A stretch of 64,000 nucleotides of DNA from the NCBI RefSeq assembly GCF_017744555.1, contig NZ_JAGIBD010000021.1, positions 1 to 64,000 on the forward strand, given 5' to 3'. Position 1 is the stretch's first letter. Every line of letters begins with the position of its first letter. The translations under genes were made by a program, and so were the position numbers. This DNA comes from Cellulomonas sp. GTDB lineage: Bacteria > Actinomycetota > Actinomycetes > Actinomycetales > Cellulomonadaceae. The notes beneath the pieces were generated by a model. It was not told where the DNA came from, did no database searches, and saw nothing but the letters and a program-made list of their open reading frames with translations. Positions 16,945 through 27,576 of the stretch are shown piece by piece.

Positions 16945-17636
16945 GTGTGCAGACCGCATTCCGTCTTGGAGGTACCGGACCAGCGGCCGGCCCTCGGGTC
17001 CTCACCGGGGGCGACTGCGCGCGTGCACGGCGCGCAGCCGATCGAGGCGTAGCCCGCCTGGCGCAGGGGGTTGAGCACCACGTGGTGCTCCTCGACGTAG
17101 GCGTCCACGTCGGCCTGCGTCCAGGCGGCCAGCGGGTTGAGCTTGACCTTGTCGCGCCTGACGTCCCAACCGACCACCGCGATGTCGGTGCGCGTCGGGG
17201 CGTCCTCGCGGCGCATGCCGGTCACCCACGCGCGGTAGGGGGCGAGGCCGCGCTCGAGCGGCTCGACCTTGCGCAGCGCGCAGCACAGGTTGGGGTCACG
17301 GTCGTGCAGGCGGGGACCGTGCTCGGCGTCCTGCTCGGCGACCGTGCGCAGCGGCAGGATCGTGCGCAGCGAGATGTTCGTGAAGTCGGCGTAGTAGTCG
17401 CGCGTGCCGAGCGTCTCCGCGAAGTGGTAGCCGGTGTCGAGGAAGATCACGTCGATCCCGGGCACGGCCTTCGCGGCGAGGTCGACGAGCACCTCGTCGC
17501 CCATCGACGACGCGACGACGAGGTCGGAGCCGAACGTGCGGCCCGCCCACGCGAGGATCTCCGACGGATGAGCCCCTTCGAGCTCGCGTCCGGCGTCCTC
17601 CGCGAGCCGGCGCAGGTCGGTCGTGTCCACGGTCAT
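16941..17636 (-). CDS. cysH: Phosphoadenylyl/adenylyl-sulfate reductase, [4Fe-4S] APS type
   Basis: A 231-aa thioredoxin-dependent reductase that converts APS to sulfite. The cysteine pairs NLCCALRK and SIGCAPCTR supply the [4Fe-4S] cluster and mark it as the APS-using bacterial type; the catalytic Cys is in TECGLHT at the C-terminus. The PP-loop is replaced by VVASSMGDEVL, as expected for the family, and LDTGYHFAET follows. The absence of CysC in the operon agrees with direct APS use. ATG 17636 overlaps the stop of the 49-aa gene, and its own stop overlaps the cysD ATG. Confidence 0.95.
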   Translation of the reverse strand: MTVDTTDLRRLAEDAGRELEGAHPSEILAWAGRTFGSDLVVASSMGDEVLVDLAAKAVPGIDVIFLDTGYHFAETLGTRDYYADFTNISLRTILPLRTVAEQDAEHGPRLHDRDPNLCCALRKVEPLERGLAPYRAWVTGMRREDAPTRTDIAVVGWDVRRDKVKLNPLAAWTQADVDAYVEEHHVVLNPLRQAGYASIGCAPCTRAVAPGEDPRAGRWSGTSKTECGLHT

Positions 17637-17782
17637 GCCTTCACCCCCACGAACTTCAGCGCGAACGCCCGGGAGCAGGAGCGGCACTCCCACTCGCCGT
17701 GCCGTTCGCTCGCCGGCCACAGGTCCTCGCTCGCGCAGAACGGGCAGTAGTACGGCACCGCGCGCTGGGCGGACTCGCTCAT
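17633..17782 (-). CDS. Small zinc-ribbon-like protein of the sulfur operon
   Basis: A 49-aa protein with two CxxC knuckles, YYCPFCASEDLW and WECRSCSRAF, 16-20 residues apart, which would form a zinc ribbon or hold an iron-sulfur cluster. It lies between sirA and cysH, overlapping both by 4 nt (ATGA at each end), so it is certainly read within the operon. Small Cys-rich proteins at this position occur in other actinobacterial sulfur clusters as I recall, and are of unknown function. A role as an electron carrier or assembly factor for SirA or CysH is a guess. It is shorter than most automatic gene-calling thresholds and easily missed. Confidence 0.85.
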   Translation of the reverse strand: MSESAQRAVPYYCPFCASEDLWPASERHGEWECRSCSRAFALKFVGVKA

Positions 17783-19437
17783 CGCAGGTCCTCCTCGTCG
17801 GCCCGGTGCACCCACTGCGCGAACAGCTCCCCCTCGGTGCGCTGCTCGTCGAACTTGCGCGTGACCCGCTCGACGTAGTCGGGCAGCTCGTGGGCGGGGA
17901 CGCGCAGGCCGCGCAGCGTCTTCCCGAGACCGCTGGTCAGGCCCAGGCCGCCGCCCAGGTGCACCTGGTAGCCGTCCTCGCCGCCCGCGAGCGCGCCCTT
18001 GAGGCCGATGTCGGCCGTCTGGATACGGGCGCACGAGTTGGGGCAGCCGTTGAGGTTGATCGTGATCGGCTGGTCGAACGTCGGCAGGCGCTCCTCGAGC
18101 TCGCCGACGAGCGCCTTCGCGCGCGCCTTGGTCTCGACGATCGCGAGCTTGCAGAACTCGATGCCCGTGCACGCGAGCGTGCCGCGGCGGAACGTCGACG
18201 CGGTGCGCACGGCCAGGCCCGCAGCCTCGAGGCCGTCGACGAGCGCGTCCACCTTCTCCGGTGCGACGTCCAGGATCACGAGCTTCTGCTCGACGGTCAG
18301 CCGCAGCCGGTCGGAACCGGCGGCCTCGATGAGGTCCGCCAGCTGGGAGAGCAGCGGACCGGAGACGCGGCCGACGATCGGCGCCGCGCCGACGTAGAAG
18401 TTCCCGTCGTTCTGCGGGTGCACGCCGACGTGGTCGCGGCGGCCCGTCGGCGGCGGGGGCGGCTCCGGGCCGTCCGGAAGCGAGTACCCCAGGTACTCGC
18501 CCTCGAGGACCTCGCGGAACAGCTGCGGCCCCCAGTCCGCCATGAGGAACTTCAGGCGCGCACGCGTGCGCAGCCGGCGGTAGCCGTAGTCGCGGAAGAT
18601 GCCGACGACGCCTGTCCACACCTCCGGCACCCGGTCGAGGGTGACGAACGCGCCGAGGCGCTTGCCGAGCATCGGGTTGGTCGACAGCGCGCCGCCGACC
18701 CACACGTCGAAGCCGGGGCCGAGCTCGGGGTGCACGACGCCGACGAACGCGACGTCGTTGATCTCGTGCGCGACGTCCTGGTGCGGCGACCCGCTGATCG
18801 CGGTCTTGAACTTGCGCGGCAGGTTCGAGAACGCCGGGTCGCCGATGTAGCGCTCCGCGATCTCGCGGACCGCCGGCGTGCCGTCGATGATCTCGTCCGC
18901 CGCGACGCCCGCGACGGGGGAGCCGAGGATGACGCGGGGGGTGTCGCCGCAGGCCTCCTGCGTGGACAGCCCGACGGCCTCGAGGCGGCGCCAGATCTCC
19001 GGCACGTCCTCGATGCGGATCCAGTGCAGCTGGATGTTCTGCCGGTCGGTGATGTCCGCGGTGGTGCGGCCGAACTCCGTGGAGATCTCGGCGATCACGC
19101 GCAGCTGGGCGAGCGTGAGGGCGCCGCCGTCGCACCGGACCCGGAGCATGAAGTACTCGTCGTCGAGCTCGTGCGGCTCGAGCGTGGCGGTCTTGCCGCC
19201 GTCGATCCCGGGCTTGCGCTGCGTGTAGAGGCCCCACCAGCGCATGCGACCGCGCAGGTCCTCGCCGGGGATGGACGCGAAGCCCTCGCGGGAGTAGATC
19301 GTCTCGATCCGGTGACGGACGTTGAGCCCGTCGTCCTCCTGCTTGAACTTCTCGTTGCCGTTGAGGGGCTCACGCTGGTCGAACGCCCACTGGCCCTCGG
19401 GGCGGGCTGCGGGCGGGGCGATCCTGGTCTGCGCCAT
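17779..19437 (-). CDS. sirA: Ferredoxin-dependent sulfite (or nitrite) reductase
   Basis: A 552-aa siroheme/[4Fe-4S] reductase. The cluster cysteines are in LACTGIEFCK and NGCPNSCAR in the C-terminal half; the siroheme-contacting TADITDRQNIQLHWI and the ferredoxin-reductase-like repeats are present in both halves. The sulfur operon context makes six-electron reduction of sulfite to sulfide the likely reaction, rather than nitrite reduction. The ATG at 19437 has GGAGG nine bases upstream (plus-strand 19447-19451). This start region is complementary to an upstream RNA segment, part of a probable cysteine-responsive attenuator. Its stop overlaps the 49-aa gene. Confidence 0.95.
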   Translation of the reverse strand: MAQTRIAPPAARPEGQWAFDQREPLNGNEKFKQEDDGLNVRHRIETIYSREGFASIPGEDLRGRMRWWGLYTQRKPGIDGGKTATLEPHELDDEYFMLRVRCDGGALTLAQLRVIAEISTEFGRTTADITDRQNIQLHWIRIEDVPEIWRRLEAVGLSTQEACGDTPRVILGSPVAGVAADEIIDGTPAVREIAERYIGDPAFSNLPRKFKTAISGSPHQDVAHEINDVAFVGVVHPELGPGFDVWVGGALSTNPMLGKRLGAFVTLDRVPEVWTGVVGIFRDYGYRRLRTRARLKFLMADWGPQLFREVLEGEYLGYSLPDGPEPPPPPTGRRDHVGVHPQNDGNFYVGAAPIVGRVSGPLLSQLADLIEAAGSDRLRLTVEQKLVILDVAPEKVDALVDGLEAAGLAVRTASTFRRGTLACTGIEFCKLAIVETKARAKALVGELEERLPTFDQPITINLNGCPNSCARIQTADIGLKGALAGGEDGYQVHLGGGLGLTSGLGKTLRGLRVPAHELPDYVERVTRKFDEQRTEGELFAQWVHRADEEDLR

Positions 19438-19525
19438 CGGGCGCTACCTCCAGGGGATCATGGACGTGCGGCTGCACCCACCGTCTGCGAGGGACGGAGC
19501 TTCGGGCGGCAGACCGCGCGCCCGA
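19437..19525 (-). promoter_or_regulatory. Attenuator-like leader RNA with alternative hairpins ahead of sirA
   Basis: On the minus-strand RNA, the 7-mer UCGGGCG (19525-19519) can pair with CGCCCGA at 19508-19502, or equally with a second CGCCCGA at 19443-19437 whose last base is the A of the sirA AUG. The loop of the first hairpin (GUCUGC, 19514-19509) is also complementary to GCAGAC at 19488-19483. These pairings are mutually exclusive. They lie 20 nt downstream of the stop of the cysteine-rich leader peptide, the layout of translational attenuation. No U-run terminator is visible, so control of ribosome access to sirA is favoured. Confidence 0.55.
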
Positions 19526-19544
19526 GGGGGGACGAAGGGCGGGG

Positions 19545-19601
19545 TCAGTCGATCCGCGGACAGCAGCAGCACATGCACGGGGCCGCCGTGTCGGCACACA
19601 T
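19545..19601 (-). CDS. Cysteine-rich leader peptide of the sulfate-assimilation operon
   Basis: An 18-codon reading frame encoding MCADTAAPCMCCCCPRID, with six Cys codons, four of them consecutive (TGC TGC TGC TGT) after a fifth Cys and a Met. It lies 107 bp upstream of sirA and is oriented with it. Mycobacterial sulfur genes are known to be preceded by short poly-cysteine frames that act as cysteine-responsive attenuators, and this has the same design. No Shine-Dalgarno sequence precedes the ATG, so it is probably leaderless or weakly translated. Ribosome stalling on the Cys run when Cys-tRNA is scarce would change folding of the RNA up to the sirA start. Confidence 0.8.
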   Translation of the reverse strand: MCADTAAPCMCCCCPRID

Positions 19602-19790
19602 GGGCCGACACGAGAGGAGGCTCCCGGACGCGATCACCGCACGAGGTTGTCATGCGAACGGCGGAGGCGGGAGTCCCGGTCCGGATGATGAGACTTCTTC
19701 CCGAGATGTGGGACGCGCGTCCAGGAAGGGTGTAGGCGCCGCGTCCGGTGAGCCTCGTCACCGCGGGACGAAGGTCCACCGACGCCGCCT

Positions 19791-19802
19791 TACGCTTTCC
19801 AG
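19791..19802 (+). promoter_or_regulatory. -10 element for a leaderless zapE transcript
   Basis: TACGCT (19791-19796) followed by six bases and then the GTG of zapE at the expected transcription start. No ribosome binding site lies upstream of the GTG, consistent with leaderless translation. The -35 region is not recognisable. Confidence 0.4.
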
Positions 19803-20864
19803 GTGACCCACCCCGACGGCGCGCACCTCGCCGCGCCCTCTGCGCGCGAGGGCGTGCCGGCCTCCCTCACCGAGCGGCGCCCCGTCGTGACGCCGGACCG
19901 GCTGCTCGCCGAGCTCGTGCCTCCGCGGCACTTCGCCGAGGCGTCGTTCGACTCGTACGTCCCGGACGCGGCGCACCCCACCCAGCGGGCCGCCGTCGAG
20001 CGGCTGCGCGCCGCCGCGCGGACCATCTCGTCGGGCGGGCAGCGCAAGGGGTTGTTCCGCAAGGCCGCTGCGCCCGTCGCGGTGTACCTCGACGGCGGGT
20101 TCGGGGTCGGCAAGACCCACCTGCTCACGTCCCTCGCGCACGCCGTCGGCACGCACGCCAGCGCCTACGGCACGTTCGTCGAGTACACCAACCTGGTCGG
20201 CGCCCTCGGGTTCCAGCCGACCGTCGAGGCGCTCGCGACCCGCAGGCTCGTCTGCATCGACGAGTTCGAGCTCGACGACCCGGGCGACACCGTCCTCATG
20301 AGCCGCCTGCTGCGTGAGCTCACCGACCGGGGCGTCGCGCTCGCCGCCACGTCGAACACGCTGCCCGGCTCGCTCGGCGAGGGCCGGTTCGCGGCCGACG
20401 ACTTCATGCGCGAGATCCAGGCGCTCGCCGCCCGCTTCGAGGTGCTGCGCGTCGACGGCGACGACTACCGGCACCGGGCCGTGGTGACGGACGCCGACGG
20501 GCTCGGCGAGGACGCCGTCCGTGCCGCCGTCGCCGGCCGCCCGGACGCGACGCTCGACGACTTCGAGACGCTGCTCGACCACCTCGCGACCGTGCACCCC
20601 AGCCGGTACGGTGCGCTGCTCGACGGCGTCGGGCTCGTCGGGCTCACCGGCATCGGACCGGTACCCACGCAGGACGTGGCGCTGCGGCTCGTCGTGCTCG
20701 TCGACCGGCTGTACGACCGCGACGTGCCCGTGTTCCTCGGCGGCGCGGGGGAGCGGGCGCTGTTCTCGGAGGAGATGCTCGCCGGCGGGTACCGCAAGAA
20801 GTACTACCGGGCGCTGTCGCGGCTCGGGTCGCTCGCCGCGGACGGCGCGGCGCTGCTCGCCTGA
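19803..20864 (+). CDS. zapE: Cell division protein ZapE / AFG1-like ATPase
   Basis: A 353-aa AAA-type ATPase of the AFG1/ZapE family. Walker A is GGFGVGKTHLL near residue 98, and Walker B is LVCIDEFELDDPGD near residue 150. The arginine-rich sensor segment FRKAA... and the C-terminal SRLGSLA complete the family pattern. In proteobacteria ZapE acts at the FtsZ ring under low oxygen and in mitochondria AFG1 helps quality control; the actinobacterial role is less defined. The GTG at 19803 follows directly after a -10-like TACGCT, so the transcript may be leaderless. It diverges from the sulfur operon and converges on treZ. Confidence 0.88.
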   Translation: MTHPDGAHLAAPSAREGVPASLTERRPVVTPDRLLAELVPPRHFAEASFDSYVPDAAHPTQRAAVERLRAAARTISSGGQRKGLFRKAAAPVAVYLDGGFGVGKTHLLTSLAHAVGTHASAYGTFVEYTNLVGALGFQPTVEALATRRLVCIDEFELDDPGDTVLMSRLLRELTDRGVALAATSNTLPGSLGEGRFAADDFMREIQALAARFEVLRVDGDDYRHRAVVTDADGLGEDAVRAAVAGRPDATLDDFETLLDHLATVHPSRYGALLDGVGLVGLTGIGPVPTQDVALRLVVLVDRLYDRDVPVFLGGAGERALFSEEMLAGGYRKKYYRALSRLGSLAADGAALLA

Positions 20865-20877
20865 GCTGACGTCCTGC

Positions 20878-22659
20878 TCACGCGGCCGGTGGGACGAGGA
20901 CCGCGACCGAGCGGGGGCCGAGACCGACCAGGACGCCGCCGTCGTCGACGGTCAGCGTGACGGGCTCCCACGCCTCGGCCAGGTCGAGCGGGCCGTCGAC
21001 GTCGACCCGGACGTCCTGCGGCGCGTCGGACAGGTTCGCCACGACGCGCGCGTCCCCGCGGTGCACCACGAGCCAGCCGTCGAACGCACCCTCGCCGCCC
21101 GCACCGTCGCCCCACGTGAGGTCCGTCGCGGCGAGGTCGCCCGATGCGAGGTCCGGGACGGACCGGCGCAGCGCGATCAGGCGGCGGTACCAGTCGAGCA
21201 CGCGAGCGTGCGGCTCCGACGTCGTCTCCGACCGGTCCAGCACGCTGCGCCGGAACGTGTCGGGCGACTGCGGGTCGGGGACGTCGACGTCCTCGCCGTA
21301 CAGGTCGCGCCAGCCGTGCCCGCCGAACTCCGCGCGCCGCCCTCGGCTCACCGCGGCGCCGAGGTCGGCGTCGGGGTACGACGTGAAGTACTGCCACGGG
21401 GTCGACGCAGCCCACTCCTCGCCCATGAACAGCATCGGCGTGAACGGCGACAGCAGCACGAGCGCTGCCTCCACGGCGAGCTGCCCGGGGGCCAGGCGCG
21501 CGGAGGGGCGGTCGCCGAGCGCGCGGTTGCCGACCTGGTCGTGGTTGGACGCAGCCACGACGAACCGGTGCCCGTCGGTGCCGGGCGGCACGGGCCCACC
21601 CCACGTGCGGCCGCGGAACGTCGACCACGTGCCGGCGTGCACGAACGCGCCGGTCAGTGCCGTCCGGAGCACCTGAGGGCTGCCGAAGTCGACGTAGTAG
21701 CCGTGCCGCTCGCCCGTCACGAGCGTGTGGATCGCGTGGTGCACGTCGTCGGCCCACTGCGCGGTCATGCCGAGGCCGTCGGGCGTCGGCGCGACGGTCG
21801 TCGGGTCGTTGAGGTCGGACTCCGCGACGAGCGACAGCGGGCGGCCCAGCTCGGCGGACAGAGCCGCGACCTCGTCGGAGAGCTGGGCGAGCAGGTGCCG
21901 GCCCGAGCCGTCGACGAGGGCGTGGACGGCGTCGAGGCGCAGCGCGTCGACGTGGAAGTCGCGCAGCCACCCGAGGGCGCTGTCGCAGATCCATCGGCGG
22001 ACCTCGTGCGACCCCTCCTGGTCGAGGTTGACCGCCGCGCCCCACGGCGTGTGGTGTGCGTCGGTGAAGTAGGGGCCGAACTCGGCGAGGTAGTTGCCGG
22101 ACGGGCCGAGGTGGTTGTGCACGACGTCGAGGCACACTCCGAGGCCGCGGGCGTGCGCGGCGTCGACGAAGCGCTGCAGGGCGGCCGGCCCGCCGTAGGG
22201 CTCGTGCACCGCGGAGATCGCGACGCCGTCGTAGCCCCACCCGTGCGGCCCGTCGAACGCCGCGAGCGGCATGAGCTCGACGACGTCGACCCCGAGGGCG
22301 ACGAGGTCGTCGAGGTGCTCCACCGCGGAGTCGAGCGTGCCGCCGGGCGTGAACGTGCCGACGTGCAGCTCGTACAGCACGCGCCCGCGGACGTCGACGC
22401 CCGACCAGCCGTCGTCCGTCCACGTCCACGACGCGGGGTCGAGCACCCGGCTGGGTCCGTGGACGCCGTCGGGCTGCCAGCGGCTGCGCGGGTCGGGGCG
22501 CAGCGGCCCGCCGTCGAGCGAGAAGGCGTAGTCGGTGCCCGGCTCGAGCGTGGCGCCGTCCCACCAGCCGCCGCCGACGCGCGCGAGCGGACTGCGCTCG
22601 CCGGTGGCGGTGAGCACGACGTCGACCTGGTGGGCCGCCGGCGCCCAGACGCGGGTCAT
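20878..22659 (-). CDS. treZ: Malto-oligosyltrehalose trehalohydrolase
   Basis: A 593-aa GH13 enzyme that releases trehalose from maltooligosyl-trehalose. A short N-terminal carbohydrate-binding-like domain (RVWAPAAHQVDVVL) precedes the barrel with LYELHVGTFTPGGT. The nucleophile Asp is in VDALRLDAVHAL, the acid/base Glu in LSLVAESDLNDP, and the third acid in AASNHDQVGN. These are the TreZ versions of the GH13 motifs. The ATG at 22659 overlaps the treY stop (ATGA). It is the last gene of the leftward treX-treY-treZ operon, which makes trehalose from glycogen-type glucan. Confidence 0.95.
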   Translation of the reverse strand: MTRVWAPAAHQVDVVLTATGERSPLARVGGGWWDGATLEPGTDYAFSLDGGPLRPDPRSRWQPDGVHGPSRVLDPASWTWTDDGWSGVDVRGRVLYELHVGTFTPGGTLDSAVEHLDDLVALGVDVVELMPLAAFDGPHGWGYDGVAISAVHEPYGGPAALQRFVDAAHARGLGVCLDVVHNHLGPSGNYLAEFGPYFTDAHHTPWGAAVNLDQEGSHEVRRWICDSALGWLRDFHVDALRLDAVHALVDGSGRHLLAQLSDEVAALSAELGRPLSLVAESDLNDPTTVAPTPDGLGMTAQWADDVHHAIHTLVTGERHGYYVDFGSPQVLRTALTGAFVHAGTWSTFRGRTWGGPVPPGTDGHRFVVAASNHDQVGNRALGDRPSARLAPGQLAVEAALVLLSPFTPMLFMGEEWAASTPWQYFTSYPDADLGAAVSRGRRAEFGGHGWRDLYGEDVDVPDPQSPDTFRRSVLDRSETTSEPHARVLDWYRRLIALRRSVPDLASGDLAATDLTWGDGAGGEGAFDGWLVVHRGDARVVANLSDAPQDVRVDVDGPLDLAEAWEPVTLTVDDGGVLVGLGPRSVAVLVPPAA

Positions 22660-25162
22660 GCGACGGCTCGCACGAGCAGCGCGACCGGCAGCCGGTCGAG
22701 CAGCGGGCCGACCTCGACGACGCCCCCGGCGACGGGCCGGTCCGTCAGCACGTCGTGCCACTCACCCTCGGGCAGGGCAACCGTGTGGTCGGCCCAGCCG
22801 CCGAGCCGGTCGACGGCGGCGGCGAGCCGGGTCGCGACGACGGCGACCTGCGGGTCGCCGTCGACGGTCCGCGCGTAGGTGAGGCTGTGGCCCGACGAGT
22901 GGGCCAGCGGCAGGAACCCGCTGTCGGGCCCGACGAACGCCTCCGGTACCTCGCGGCGGACCCGTAGGGCGCGGGACGTGACGAGCAGCTTCTCGTCGGC
23001 GAGGTCGCGAGGGCCGGCGCCGTCGTCGAGGCGGGCGAGCCGCTCCGAGAGCGCGTCGGTGTCGACGGGCCGGCGGTTGTCGGGGTCGACGAGGGTGACC
23101 GCCGGGACCTCGGTGCCCTGGTACACGTCGGGGACTCCGGGCAGGGTGAGCTGGACGAGCTTGGTGCCGAGCGTCGCGGCCCGGACCGCAGGCCGGGTGC
23201 GCAGCTCCCAGTCGGCGAGCAGGCCGACCGCCACCGGGTCGTCGAGCGCGCGTCGGGCCGCCTCGAGCACGGCGTTCTCGTAGGCCTCGTCGGGGGCCGT
23301 CCACGTGGTGTGGCTCTTCGCCTCGCGGATCGCCTTGGTGAGGTACTCCGTGAGCCGGTCGGTCGCGATCGGGCCCTCGCTGGTCCACGTACCCGCGAGC
23401 GTCTGCCACAGCAGGTACTCGGTCCTACCGTCGAGGAGCGCCGACCGGTACGGCGCGGACGTCGCCCGCAGCGCGTCGACGAGCGCACCCCACTCGTGCG
23501 GCAGCTCGCTGAGCACGCCGAGCCGGGCGCGCGTGTCCTCGCTGCGCTTGGTGTCGTGCGTCGTGAGGGTCGTCATGCCGAGCGGGGAGGAGACCTGCAG
23601 GTACGACGCCCACGCCGCGAGGTCCGTGGGCGTGAGCGCGAACCGCTCGGGCTCGCCGCCGACCTCGCACAGGCCCACGAGGTGCGTCCAGCGGTAGAAG
23701 GCGGTGTCCTCGACGCCCTTCGCGGTCACGGCGCCGCACGTCTGCTGGAACCGGACGATGAGCTCGTCGCGCCGACGGCCGCGCGTGCGTCCCGCGCTGC
23801 CGACCTCCCGGCCCAGCAGCAGGTCGACGAGCACGTCCATGGTCGCCTCGCGCTCGGGCGACAACCGCGTGCGCGCGACCCGTGCCGCCTCCTCGACGAC
23901 GGCGACCGCCTCGGCAGGCGCCGGCGTGCCCGGCACGACGTACGCCCGGTACCGGTCGAACGCGACGAGCAGCTCGATCAGACAGTCCTCGAGCGCGCGC
24001 CAGGTGTGGTCGCGCAGGCGCAGGTCCTCCCGGCAGATGCCCGCCGCGAGCGCGGTGAGGCGGTGCACCTCGGCATAGAGGGGGCCGTCGACGATCTCCC
24101 GCTTGGCGCCCTCGGCGATCGCCGGGAACGCGTCGGACGTGTCCCCGGTGAGCCGGTGCATGACGGCGCCCAGCCAGGCGGCGCCGCCCGGGTCGACGAA
24201 CGTCTGCTGGATGCGCCACAGCGCGTCGTACCCGGTGGTGCCCGCCGTGTCCCAGTCGGGCGGGAGCTCCTCGTCGCCCTGCAGGATCTTCTCGACGACC
24301 ACCCAGGCGCCGGCCGTCGCGTCGCGCAGGCGCGCCAGGTAGCGCGCGGGGTCGGCGAGGCCGTCGGGGTGGTCGATGCGCAGCCCGTCGATCGTGCCGT
24401 CGGCGAGCAGCGAGCGCACGAGCGCGTGCGTCGCGTCGAACACCTCGGGGTCCTCGACCCTGATCGCGACGAGCGTGCCCACGTCGAAGAAGCGCCGGTA
24501 GTTGAGCTCCTCGTCGGCGACCCGCCAGTACGCGAGGCGGTAGTGCTGACGCTCCACGAGCTCGATGAGCGGGAGCGCCTCCGTGCCGGGACGCACGGGG
24601 AACACGTGGTCGTAGTAGCGCAGCACCGTCCGCACGCCCTCGCCCGGCACGTCCACCTCGTCGAGCCGCAGCTCGTCCCGCGCGAGCACGGCGCCGATCC
24701 GGTCGCCCAGGACGGGCATGAGCACGTCGCCCTCGCCCGCGGACCAGTCGACGTCGAACCACGACGCGTACGGCGACTGCGGACCCTCGGCGAGCACCGA
24801 CCACAGCGGCTTGTTGTGCCAGACGGGCGTCGGGACCGCCATGTGGTTCGGGACGATGTCGAGGACCAGCCCGAGGCCCTCGGCGTGCGCGGCGTCCGCG
24901 AGCCGGCGCAGCGCGGGCAGGCCGCCCAGCGTGGGGGCGACCTCGTCGTGGTCGACGACGTCGTAGCCGTGCATCGACCCCGGGGCCGCCGTCAGGATCG
25001 GGGACAGGTACACGTGCGTGACGCCGAGCCGGGACAGGTACGGCACCTGCGCGGCGACGTCGTCGAGCGTCAGGTCGGGCCCGAGCTGCACGCGGTACGT
25101 GGACACCGGCACGGGCCTGCCCGCGGCGGGCAGCCGCCGTGCCGGTGTCGCGCGCGCGTCCG

Positions 25163-25166
<4 letters not shown>
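22656..25166 (-). CDS. treY: Malto-oligosyltrehalose synthase
   Basis: An 836-aa GH13 enzyme that converts the reducing-end alpha-1,4 bond of maltodextrins to the alpha,alpha-1,1 bond of trehalose. Start motif STYRVQLGPDLTLDDVAA, then VYLSPILTAAPGSMHGYDV, the nucleophile region IDGLRIDHPDGLADP, the acid/base VVVEKILQGDEELP, and TTHDTKRSEDTRAR are all characteristic of TreY. Its length is slightly above the usual 700-780 residues, with a loop around GRTRGRRRDEL. GTG 25166 overlaps the treX stop; the upstream frame lies within treX and is not coding. It works on debranched chains from TreX. Confidence 0.95.
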
Positions 25167-27415
<2,249 letters not shown>

Positions 27416-27576
27416 GCGCCCAATGTGCCAGCCAGGTCCGGGGACGGCGCGGGCTGCGGGCAGATGTGGGCCGGCTCACACGGGGGTTGCACGGGGTGGC
27501 CAGGGCTGGTCGGCTGGGGGCCGTCCGACGCGGCGGTCGCCAGGGCCACCCGCGGAACAGCTTCGGAGGTCTCCCG

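Noticed and set aside
19541..19606. Alternative frame over the Cys leader (GTG reading VSAHVCRHGGPVHVLLL...)
   Set aside because: It starts from GTG without a ribosome binding site and has no attenuation signature, whereas the ATG frame gives the Cys run and stops ahead of the hairpins.
19652..19735. Plus-strand 27-codon frame (MRTAEAGVPVRMMRLL...) between the sulfur operon and zapE, considered as a zapE leader peptide
   Set aside because: The only AGGAGG is 31 nt upstream of its ATG, it has no compositional signature, and zapE appears to be transcribed leaderless from 19803, downstream of this frame.
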